9,993 nucleotides of DNA, from the NCBI GenBank assembly GCA_003248845.1, contig QFPD01000041.1, positions 1 through 9,993 on the forward strand, read 5' to 3'. This document shows, piece by piece, positions 1 through 5,740 of the stretch (the stretch's first letter is position 1; each line of letters starts with the position of its first letter). The notes below the pieces were generated by a model. That model searched no databases, had not been told where the DNA came from, and was given only the letters and a program-made list of their open reading frames with translations. The position numbers were made by a program, and so were the translations under genes. This DNA is from Microbacterium sp. GTDB taxonomy: Bacteria > Actinomycetota > Actinomycetes > Actinomycetales > Microbacteriaceae.

Positions 1-2
1 CG

Positions 3-122
3 GGGGCGGCGCGCGCCCGCCTGGCGCGGCTGGCCGAGCCGCTGCGCCACGCCGACCCGCTATGGCGCGAGCGCATCGGCCGGGAACTGGAAGAGTTGGA
101 GGGGACATGCGCGACACAGTGA
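3..122 (+). CDS. 3' end of an unidentified protein (partial, possibly a glycosyltransferase)
   Basis: This is the last 39 codons of a gene that begins before the window, ending at TGA 120-122. Nearly every third codon position is G or C, as in the next two genes, so the frame looks real. The visible tail is rich in Arg, Leu and Glu and contains the segment LWRERIGRELEELEG. Amphipathic helices of this kind are common at the C-terminus of GT4-type glycosyltransferases, but 39 residues cannot establish a family. The stop overlaps the start region of the following kinase gene (ATG 107, with an in-frame GTG at 119 forming GTGA with this stop), so the two are probably co-translated. Function is not determined. 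Confidence 0.6.
   Translation, partial: GAARARLARLAEPLRHADPLWRERIGRELEELEGTCATQ
98..104 (+). promoter_or_regulatory. Ribosome binding site deciding the kinase start
   Basis: GGAGGGG lies two bases before ATG 107, and its GGAGG core (98-102) ends four bases before it. The site falls inside the coding end of the upstream gene. It supports ATG 107 over ATG 62, which lies before it, and over GTG 119, which is 14 or more bases away. Confidence 0.55.
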
Positions 123-1186
123 CTCGACCCCCCGGCACCGGGTGCGGCCCGGCCCCCGCCCTGGCGCGGATCCCCGGGCTGCGCCGGGCCTGGCCGGAGG
201 CCGACGGCGCCGTCGTCTTCGAGGCCGTGGACGCCGACGGCCTGCTGCGGGCCGGGCGCGTCGACCGCGCCGGGACCCGGCGCCTGACGCCCTACGCCGC
301 GGACCCCGACCTGCCCGGCCTGTCGCCCGCCCTGGCGGCCGACCTGGGCGGGCGCCTGGTGGTCCACCGGCTGGGACGGCGCGCGGTCGTCGTCGGCGAG
401 CGCCTGGTGCGCAAGCTCGTGCGCCCGGGCCGGGCCGACCGCCTCTGCCCGCCGCGGGCGCGGCGCGCCTTCGGGGGCGCCGGCCTGCGCGTGCCCGAGG
501 TCGTGGGCCGCGGCTCCGACCACGTCGACCTGGAGCTCGTGCCGGGACGGCCCCTGCACGAGCTGGGGGACGCGGGGCTGGCCGGCTGGCGGCGCCTGGC
601 CCGGGTGTGGCCCGACGTCGTGCGGGGCGCGGCCGCGCGCGCCGCGCTGCCCGAGCACACGGGCGCGCACGAGGCGGCCGTGCTGCACCGGTGGCTGGTC
701 CGGGCGCGCGCGGCCGGGGCCCTGGACGCCCTGGACGCCGCGGCGGGCGGCCGGGGCCGGATCGAGCGGGGCGTCGAGCGGGCGTGCGCCGCCCTGGGCG
801 AGGACCCCCGCCCCGCGGTCGCGGCCCACCGGGACCTGCACGACGGCCAGTTCCTGTGGGACGGGCGCGAGCTGTCCCTGATCGACCTGGACACCGCCGC
901 CGCCGCCGAGGCCGCCCTGGACCTGGGCAATCTCGCCGCGCACGCCGACCTCGCGCGCGTGACCGGCCGCCTGGGCGCCGCGGCCCACGACCGCGTCCTG
1001 GGCCTGCTGGACGACGTCGCCGCGCGCCTGCCCACCGCCTCCCGGCGGCTGCGCGCCTACACTGACGCCGCGCGCCTGCGCCTGGCCCTCGTCCACGTCT
1101 TCCGCCCCGGCGCCGGCGCCTGGCTGGCGGCCTGGACCCATCTCGCCCTGAACAGCACCACCACCCTCGGATGGAGAGCAGAATGA
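107..1186 (+). CDS. APH-fold phosphotransferase (aminoglycoside phosphotransferase family kinase), substrate unknown
   Basis: A 359-residue cytoplasmic protein of the APH/choline-kinase-like fold. The N-lobe has a candidate ATP-binding lysine in RKLV (K103). The catalytic loop is HRDLHDGQ at residues 241-248, and the following LSLIDLDTA is the metal-binding strand equivalent to DFG, then ALDLGNLAAHADL. The family's usual loop is H-x-D-x-x-x-x-N; here the Asn position is Gln, a variant I recall from other actinobacterial members. ATG 107 is chosen because GGAGGGG lies just upstream (98-104). An upstream in-frame ATG at 62 would overlap the previous gene by 61 bases, and GTG 119 is a weaker alternative. 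The stop forms ATGA with the dehydrogenase start. Its position beside a UDP-glucose dehydrogenase suggests a sugar or glycolipid kinase rather than an antibiotic resistance enzyme, which is inference. Composition is extremely GC-rich. Confidence 0.85.
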   Translation: MRDTVTRPPGTGCGPAPALARIPGLRRAWPEADGAVVFEAVDADGLLRAGRVDRAGTRRLTPYAADPDLPGLSPALAADLGGRLVVHRLGRRAVVVGERLVRKLVRPGRADRLCPPRARRAFGGAGLRVPEVVGRGSDHVDLELVPGRPLHELGDAGLAGWRRLARVWPDVVRGAAARAALPEHTGAHEAAVLHRWLVRARAAGALDALDAAAGGRGRIERGVERACAALGEDPRPAVAAHRDLHDGQFLWDGRELSLIDLDTAAAAEAALDLGNLAAHADLARVTGRLGAAAHDRVLGLLDDVAARLPTASRRLRAYTDAARLRLALVHVFRPGAGAWLAAWTHLALNSTTTLGWRAE

Positions 1187-2517
1187 GATTGACAGTGATC
1201 GGCTGCGGCTACCTCGGAGCCGTCCACGCCGCGGCCATGGCCGACCTGGGCCACCACGTCCTGGGCGTGGAGACCGACCCGGCGCGCCTGGAGCGGCTGG
1301 TGCGCGGGGAGGCCCCCTTCTACGAGCCCGGCCTGGACGAGCTGCTGCGCCGGGGCGCCCGGGAGGGGCGCCTGCACTACGCCACGGCGCCCGGCACCAC
1401 GCGCCGCACCCGCGCCGACGTCCACTTCCTGGCCGTCGGCACGCCCCAGTCGCCGTCGGGCCGCGGGGCGGACCTGAGCCACCTGTGGCGGGCGGTCGAC
1501 ACCCTGGCGGCGACGCTGCCGCCGCGCGAGCGCCTGGACGAGCTGCCGCTGGTGGTCGGCAAGTCGACCGTGCCGGTGGGCACCGCCCAGCGGGTCGCCG
1601 ACCGCCTGGCTGGGCGCGCCCTGGTCGTGTGGAACCCCGAGTTCCTGCGCGAGGGCCTGGCCGTGTCCGACACCCTGCGCCCCGACCGCATCGTCTACGG
1701 CCTGCCGGCCGACCCCGCGGGGGCCGAACGGGCCCGCGAGGTCCTGGACGAGGTCTACGCCCCCATCCTCGAGGCGGACGTGCCCCGGCTGACCATGGAC
1801 TACCAGACCGCCGAGCTGGTCAAGACGGCGGCCAACGCCTTCCTCGCCACGAAGATCAGCTTCATCAACGCCATGTCCGCCCTGTGCGACGCCGCGGGGG
1901 CCGACGTCGCCGTGCTGGCCGACGCCATCGGGCGCGACGCGCGCATCGGCCACCGATTCCTGCGCGCCGGCATCGGCTTCGGCGGGGGCTGCCTGCCCAA
2001 GGACCTGCGCGGGCTGGAGCAGCGCGCCGCCGAACTGGGCGCCGACGGCCTCGCCTCGTTCCTGGACCGGGTCGACGCCATCAACCGCGGGCAGCGCGAC
2101 CGCGTGACGCAGATGGCCCTGGAGGCCCTGGAGCCCGACCCCGCGGGCCGGGCGGTGACGATCCTGGGGGTCACCTTCAAGCCGGACAGCGACGACATCC
2201 GTGACTCGCCGGCGCTCGACGTTGCGGTTCGGTTGCACGGTCTCGGGGCCAATGTGACGGTGACGGATCCGGCGGCTCTGGAGAACGCGGCGCGGGTGCA
2301 CCCCCAGCTGACGTACGTTGAGGACCGCGATGAGGCGCTGCGCGACGCCGACGCGGTCGTGCTCGTGACCGAGTGGGACGAGTATCGGCGCGAGCTGGAC
2401 CCGGCGCACGCGGCGACGCTCACGCGAGGGCGAGTGGTCGTAGACGGCCGGAACGGACTCGACGCGGCGGCATGGCGTGCGGCGGGCTGGACGTACTCGG
2501 GGATGGGGCGGCCGTGA
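1183..2517 (+). CDS. UDP-glucose 6-dehydrogenase (UDP-glucose/GDP-mannose dehydrogenase family), mosaic gene
   Basis: A 444-residue cytoplasmic NAD-dependent enzyme predicted to oxidise UDP-glucose to UDP-glucuronate, the donor for uronic-acid polysaccharides. Visible landmarks in order: Rossmann GCGYLG (7-12), PFYEPGLDELL, VGTPQ, KSTVPVGT, NPEFLREG, the central helix TAELVKTAANAFLATKISF, the catalytic cysteine C270 in GGGCLPKD (commonly GGSCFPKD), and the C-terminal domain opening with GVTFKPDSDDIRDSPA and ending VVVDGRNGLD. Length is normal for the family. ATG 1183 is preferred over the upstream ATG 1171 because it starts right at the Rossmann strand and makes an ATGA overlap with the kinase stop; GGAGAG at 1173-1178 is a fair ribosome site. 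Specificity for UDP-glucose over GDP-mannose or an N-acetyl sugar is likely but unproven. Codon use changes sharply at about 2160-2215 while the frame stays intact. Confidence 0.93.
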   Translation: MRLTVIGCGYLGAVHAAAMADLGHHVLGVETDPARLERLVRGEAPFYEPGLDELLRRGAREGRLHYATAPGTTRRTRADVHFLAVGTPQSPSGRGADLSHLWRAVDTLAATLPPRERLDELPLVVGKSTVPVGTAQRVADRLAGRALVVWNPEFLREGLAVSDTLRPDRIVYGLPADPAGAERAREVLDEVYAPILEADVPRLTMDYQTAELVKTAANAFLATKISFINAMSALCDAAGADVAVLADAIGRDARIGHRFLRAGIGFGGGCLPKDLRGLEQRAAELGADGLASFLDRVDAINRGQRDRVTQMALEALEPDPAGRAVTILGVTFKPDSDDIRDSPALDVAVRLHGLGANVTVTDPAALENAARVHPQLTYVEDRDEALRDADAVVLVTEWDEYRRELDPAHAATLTRGRVVVDGRNGLDAAAWRAAGWTYSGMGRP

Positions 2518-2564
2518 GCGCGCGGACACGTCGGCGGGTGCTCAGCATGAGCCACCTATACTGA
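2514..2564 (+). pseudogene. Possible truncated N-terminus of a GT4-type glycosyltransferase (16-codon stub)
   Basis: A GTG codon at 2514 overlaps the dehydrogenase stop (GTGA), as a coupled operon gene would. It opens a short frame reading MSARTRRRVLSMSHLY, then TGA at 2562-2564. The pattern R-V-L-x-x-S-H-L-Y is typical of the first beta strand of GT-B glycosyltransferases of family GT4, where a Pro-rich loop normally follows. Here it ends at once, and the next gene starts five bases later. The simplest reading is that a glycosyltransferase gene once followed the dehydrogenase and was cut off at about 2560. Sixteen codons are too few for certainty. A short leader peptide or chance similarity is possible. 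Confidence 0.4.
2557..2562 (+). promoter_or_regulatory. -10 element of a probable leaderless promoter for the DUF4012 gene
   Basis: TATACT matches the sigma-70-type consensus TATAAT at five of six bases. Six bases separate it from GTG 2569, so transcription would be expected to begin at or next to the start codon. This is the spacing typical of leaderless messages in actinobacteria. No convincing -35 hexamer is seen at 16-18 bases upstream, and there is no purine-rich ribosome site before GTG 2569, which fits a leaderless mRNA. Confidence 0.5.
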
Positions 2565-2568
2565 CCGG

Positions 2569-4392
2569 GTGTCCGAGCCCTCCCGAAGGTCCGTGCGCGC
2601 GCAATCGCGGCGCCCCCTACTGAAGAGTCTGCGCTTCTGGATTCCCGTCGGCGTTCTTCTCGCCCTCCTTCTGGTGGGGGTCGGTGCCGGCATCGCGGGC
2701 AAACGAGTCCTCGATGAGGCGTATCAGGCGCGTGATGACCTGGAGCAAGCGATCCCCCTCGCGAAGACGGCCCGGGACCAGATCGCGGCCGGCGACTCGG
2801 TGGGCGCGCAGCAGACCGTCGCGCGCCTCTCCGCCCTCACCGCCGACGCGCGTGCTCATACGGATGGCAGGCTCTGGCGATTCGCTGAGAGTATCCCCCT
2901 CGCCGGGCCTAATCTCGTCGCGGTGCGCACCGTCTCTGCTGTCGTCGACGATCTAGCTACTAATGCTGTCGCCCCCTTGAGCGCGCTGAGCCTCGACAGT
3001 TTCTCACCCTCGGGCGGGCGCATCGATACGGCCGCGATCGCCGACGTGTCGACAACCGTCGACCGCGCCGCCGATGCGGTCGACGCCGCCTCCGCGACGA
3101 TTGCGGGCATCGATCAGTCCGCGCTCATCGACCAGGTCTCGGCCGGAGTGGCGCAGCTCGACGGCGTTCTCAGCGATATCCAACCGCTTCTGGCGACCGC
3201 CCGTTCGACTCTTTCCCTGCTGCCGGGCCTGCTCGGTGTCGACAGCCCACGTAACTACCTCGTGCTGGTGCAGAACAATGCCGAATCGCGGGGGACGGGC
3301 GGCAACCCCGCCGCGCTCGTCATGATCCACGTCGACAACGGCGCCCTCTCGATCTCGCAGCAGGCATCCAGCCGAGACTTCGTCAACGGCAGGCCGACGC
3401 CCGTCACCCCGCTCGATCCGGAAACGGTCGCGCTCTACGGCGACAAGGTCGGCCGGTACATGCAAGACGTCACGACAACACCGCAGTTCACAGAATCTGC
3501 GCGCATCATGGGTGCCTTCTGGGCAGAGAGCTTCGGCACCCCGATCGACGGCACCCTGTCCATCGACCCGGTCGCCCTCAGCTATCTCATGGCGGCGACA
3601 GGACCGGTCACGCTGCCCGACGGCGACGTTCTGACCTCCGACAACGTCGTCGCTCAGCTGCTGAACCAGGTGTACTTCCGCTTCAGTGACCCGGAAGACC
3701 AGGACGCGTACTTCGCTGCCGCGGCCGGGGCGGTGTTCGGTGCGCTCACGAGCACGCAGAATCCACGCCTGCTCGTCGACCAGGTGGTCCGAGCTGTCGA
3801 CGAGGGCCGCATCCTCTATGTGCCGACGAACGAGGCCGAGGCGCAGGAGATCGCCGGATCGCGGTTGGCCGGCACCCTCCCCGACGACAATGCGACGGCG
3901 ACGATGGTGGGTTCTTACGTCAACGATGTCACCGAGGGGAAGCTCGATTTCTACCTCGACACGTCGCTCTCGGTCGCCTCCGACATGTGCACGGTGGATG
4001 CCGCGACCGCACCGCACTTCACGGTTACGACCACCCTCACCTCGACGCTACAACCGGACGATGTCGGCGGTCTCGCCCACTACATCTCGCCCGGTCGATT
4101 CTTTCCCAAGGGAGACATCAGCACCGACCTCGTCGTGTACGGGCCCGTCGGCGCCTCCTTCGCCTCGGCATCGCTCGACGGCGCCGCCGTCGGTGTCACG
4201 CACGTCGTCCATCTCGGCCGGCCGGCCGTGAAGATCAACGTGCTGAGCGAACCGGCCACCACCCACCAGGTCGAGGTCGCGTTCACCGGCGTCGCCGGCG
4301 CCGACTATGGCCCGATCGAGGCGTGGCACACGCCGATGGTGCGTTCGACACCCGTGTCGATCGACGCACCGGGGTGTAGTCCCGAGGACTGA
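2569..4392 (+). CDS. DUF4012 domain-containing membrane-anchored protein
   Basis: A 607-residue protein with a short basic cytoplasmic tail, one transmembrane helix at about residues 24-46 (IPVGVLLALLLVGVGAGIAG), and a large predicted extracellular part. The region to about residue 220 is mostly helical and Ala-rich. It leads into the segment YLVLVQNNAESRGTGG (QNNAE at 235-239) and, further on, GTLSIDPVALSYLMAATGPV. Both are recognisable features of the DUF4012 family, whose biochemical role is unknown and whose genes I recall often lying in exopolysaccharide clusters of actinobacteria. The start is GTG, placed by the promoter spacing and the basic residues before the helix. Third codon positions carry more A and T than in the genes to the left, marking a change of sequence background. 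It ends six bases before the convergent GtrA gene. A role in polymer attachment or processing at the surface is speculation. Confidence 0.85.
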   Translation: MSEPSRRSVRAQSRRPLLKSLRFWIPVGVLLALLLVGVGAGIAGKRVLDEAYQARDDLEQAIPLAKTARDQIAAGDSVGAQQTVARLSALTADARAHTDGRLWRFAESIPLAGPNLVAVRTVSAVVDDLATNAVAPLSALSLDSFSPSGGRIDTAAIADVSTTVDRAADAVDAASATIAGIDQSALIDQVSAGVAQLDGVLSDIQPLLATARSTLSLLPGLLGVDSPRNYLVLVQNNAESRGTGGNPAALVMIHVDNGALSISQQASSRDFVNGRPTPVTPLDPETVALYGDKVGRYMQDVTTTPQFTESARIMGAFWAESFGTPIDGTLSIDPVALSYLMAATGPVTLPDGDVLTSDNVVAQLLNQVYFRFSDPEDQDAYFAAAAGAVFGALTSTQNPRLLVDQVVRAVDEGRILYVPTNEAEAQEIAGSRLAGTLPDDNATATMVGSYVNDVTEGKLDFYLDTSLSVASDMCTVDAATAPHFTVTTTLTSTLQPDDVGGLAHYISPGRFFPKGDISTDLVVYGPVGASFASASLDGAAVGVTHVVHLGRPAVKINVLSEPATTHQVEVAFTGVAGADYGPIEAWHTPMVRSTPVSIDAPGCSPED

Positions 4393-4398
4393 AGCTCG

Positions 4399-4866
4399 TC
4401 AGTTCGCGGCGTGGCCCGCGGGCGCCCGCGCCGGGCGGGCACGGAAGACCACGAAGTGGTAGAGCGCGAAGCGCGCCGCGACGACGATGGCGATGCTCGC
4501 CAGATTGACGGCGTTCACCGCGGCGGGGCCCGCGGGCCGGCCGAGGAGCGCGGATGCCGCGGCGACCCCTGCCCACACCATCAGCGCGCCCGCCGCCGTG
4601 CACGCCGCATTCACCACGATGAAAAGCGAGATCTCCACCCAGCGCCTGCGCCGCCCGCGGTCGCGAAACGTCCACTGGCGGTTGCCGAAATAGGCGTTGA
4701 CGAGCGCCACGAGAGACGCCGTGATCTTCGCGGTCACGAGATCCCACCCGAAGGCAAGATAGAGGAGATTGAACGTCGCGATCTCGATGACCGTGCTAAT
4801 GACGCCCACGGTCAAGAACCGGGCGCTGAGCGCAGCGATGCGCTTCATGCGCGGGGATGGCTTCAT
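4399..4866 (-). CDS. GtrA family membrane protein (putative polyprenyl-phosphate-sugar flippase)
   Basis: A 155-residue integral membrane protein with four hydrophobic segments, at about residues 13-40, 44-62, 77-102 and 115-140, the size and layout of the GtrA family. The conserved stretch between helices two and three is visible as NAYFGNRQWTFRDRGRRR. In known systems GtrA proteins are thought to flip polyprenyl-phosphate-linked sugars to the outer face of the membrane. The start is ATG with its first base at 4866; ATG at 4848 (six codons inside) is an alternative. The gene points away from the GT2 gene and converges on the DUF4012 gene. Its divergent neighbour, a polyprenyl-phosphate GT2 enzyme, is the usual partner (GtrA/GtrB). 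The family call is firm, but the flippase activity comes from the family and is not shown here. Confidence 0.88.
   Translation of the reverse strand: MKPSPRMKRIAALSARFLTVGVISTVIEIATFNLLYLAFGWDLVTAKITASLVALVNAYFGNRQWTFRDRGRRRRWVEISLFIVVNAACTAAGALMVWAGVAAASALLGRPAGPAAVNAVNLASIAIVVAARFALYHFVVFRARPARAPAGHAAN
4417..4430. repeat. 14-bp perfect palindrome near the end of the GtrA gene, between convergent genes
   Basis: CGCGGGCGCCCGCG is its own reverse complement and overlaps a second palindrome, GCCCGCGGGC, at 4414-4423. It lies in the last codons of the GtrA gene (minus strand), about 25 bases past the stop of the convergent DUF4012 gene. A hairpin with a 5-bp stem and 4-base loop could slow or end transcription from either side. 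There is no T-tract, and such palindromes are frequent by chance at this GC content, so the terminator role is weak. Confidence 0.3.
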
Positions 4867-4874
4867 GATTCGAC

Positions 4875-4881
4875 TACGCTA
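4875..4881. promoter_or_regulatory. Overlapping, nearly symmetric -10 elements for divergent transcription
   Basis: The bases TACGCTA give TACGCT on the plus strand (4875-4880) and TAGCGT on the minus strand (4881-4876). Both fit the TANNNT pattern of a -10 element. On the minus strand the hexamer ends nine bases before the GtrA ATG, giving a leader of only about three bases. On the plus strand a start near 4887 would leave about eight bases before ATG 4895. No clear -35 boxes are seen. The assignment rests on the -10 pattern and the spacing to both genes. Confidence 0.4.
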
Positions 4882-4894
4882 CAGGGGTTGCCTG

Positions 4895-5740
4895 ATGGGT
4901 CGGGCGCAGCAGACGATGCGGGAGAACATGGCGGCGAGCGCGGACCACCTCGTGGTCGTCATGCCCGCGTACAACGAAGCAGACGGCATCGGCGGTTTCC
5001 TCACCGAGGTGCACGAGCACCTTGCTCCGCTCGCGACTCGCCTCGAGATCATCGTCGCGGACGACCAGTCCACGGATGCCACGGCTTCCGTGGTCCGCGC
5101 CCTCGGGATCGTCGGCGTCCGGGTCGACACGCAGCCCGTCAACAGCGGACACGGGCCGACCGCGCTCGCCGCCTATCGCGCGGGTATCGCCTCGGGCGCG
5201 GCGATGATCGTCCACGTCGACGGCGACGGCCAGTTCACCGGCGCGGACATCGCCCGCGTCGTGCGTGCCGCGCTCCGTACCGGCGCCGACGTCGTCCACG
5301 GCATCCGCCACAGCCGCTCCGATCCGTGGTTCCGCCGTGCGCTCACGGCGGCTCTCCGGCTCGCGCTCACTCCCGTCGCCCGACGAGCGATTCCCGACAT
5401 CAACACTCCACTGCGCGCCTACCGTGCGGCGCCGCTCGCCGCCCTCATCGATGCGATCGGTGCGGACGCGCAGGTGCCCCACGTCCACTTCTCGCTCGCT
5501 GAGGTGCGTGGTGACCTGACCGTTCGCTACGTCGACGTGCGGAGCATCCCGCGCCGGGGCGAAAGCGACACCGGCACGATGTGGGATGCTCCGGCGGCTC
5601 CGCTGCTTCCGCCCGCGCGGCTGCGCAGCTTCGTCGGCCGCGCACTCGCCGAGCTCTGGGCCGTGTCGCTGCGACCAGGCGCTCCGATGCGCGCGTTCGT
5701 CTGGAACCGCGCAGACGGCGTGGACGGCTCGGACGCATGA
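4895..5740 (+). CDS. Family 2 glycosyltransferase, polyprenyl-phosphate (DPM/GtrB-like) type
   Basis: A 281-residue cytoplasmic enzyme predicted to move a sugar from a nucleotide donor onto polyprenyl phosphate. The GT-A fold is clear: VVVMPAYNEADG near residue 20, LEIIVADDQSTDAT, and the metal-binding VDGDGQF with D109 and D111. INTPLRAYR and the C-terminal RGESDTG follow. There are no strong C-terminal transmembrane helices, unlike some GtrB proteins, so it is closer to the soluble dolichol-phosphate-mannose synthase form. ATG 4895 is chosen for AGGGG at 4883-4887, seven bases upstream; ATG 4916 or ATG 4928 (with GGGAG three bases before it) are possible, since clear similarity begins only at residue 19. 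It opens the plus-strand operon, is divergent from the GtrA gene, and its stop overlaps the next start (ATGA). Sugar identity is unknown. Confidence 0.88.
   Translation: MGRAQQTMRENMAASADHLVVVMPAYNEADGIGGFLTEVHEHLAPLATRLEIIVADDQSTDATASVVRALGIVGVRVDTQPVNSGHGPTALAAYRAGIASGAAMIVHVDGDGQFTGADIARVVRAALRTGADVVHGIRHSRSDPWFRRALTAALRLALTPVARRAIPDINTPLRAYRAAPLAALIDAIGADAQVPHVHFSLAEVRGDLTVRYVDVRSIPRRGESDTGTMWDAPAAPLLPPARLRSFVGRALAELWAVSLRPGAPMRAFVWNRADGVDGSDA

Noticed and set aside
62..106. ATG 62 as the kinase start
   Set aside because: It would overlap the upstream gene by 61 bases and lacks a ribosome site, whereas ATG 107 follows GGAGGGG.
1057..2529. Long open frame on the minus strand opposite the dehydrogenase gene
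   Set aside because: It is rich in Arg, Gly, Gln and Val with no family motif, and it exists because stop codons are rare at this GC content. The plus strand holds a complete enzyme with all motifs.
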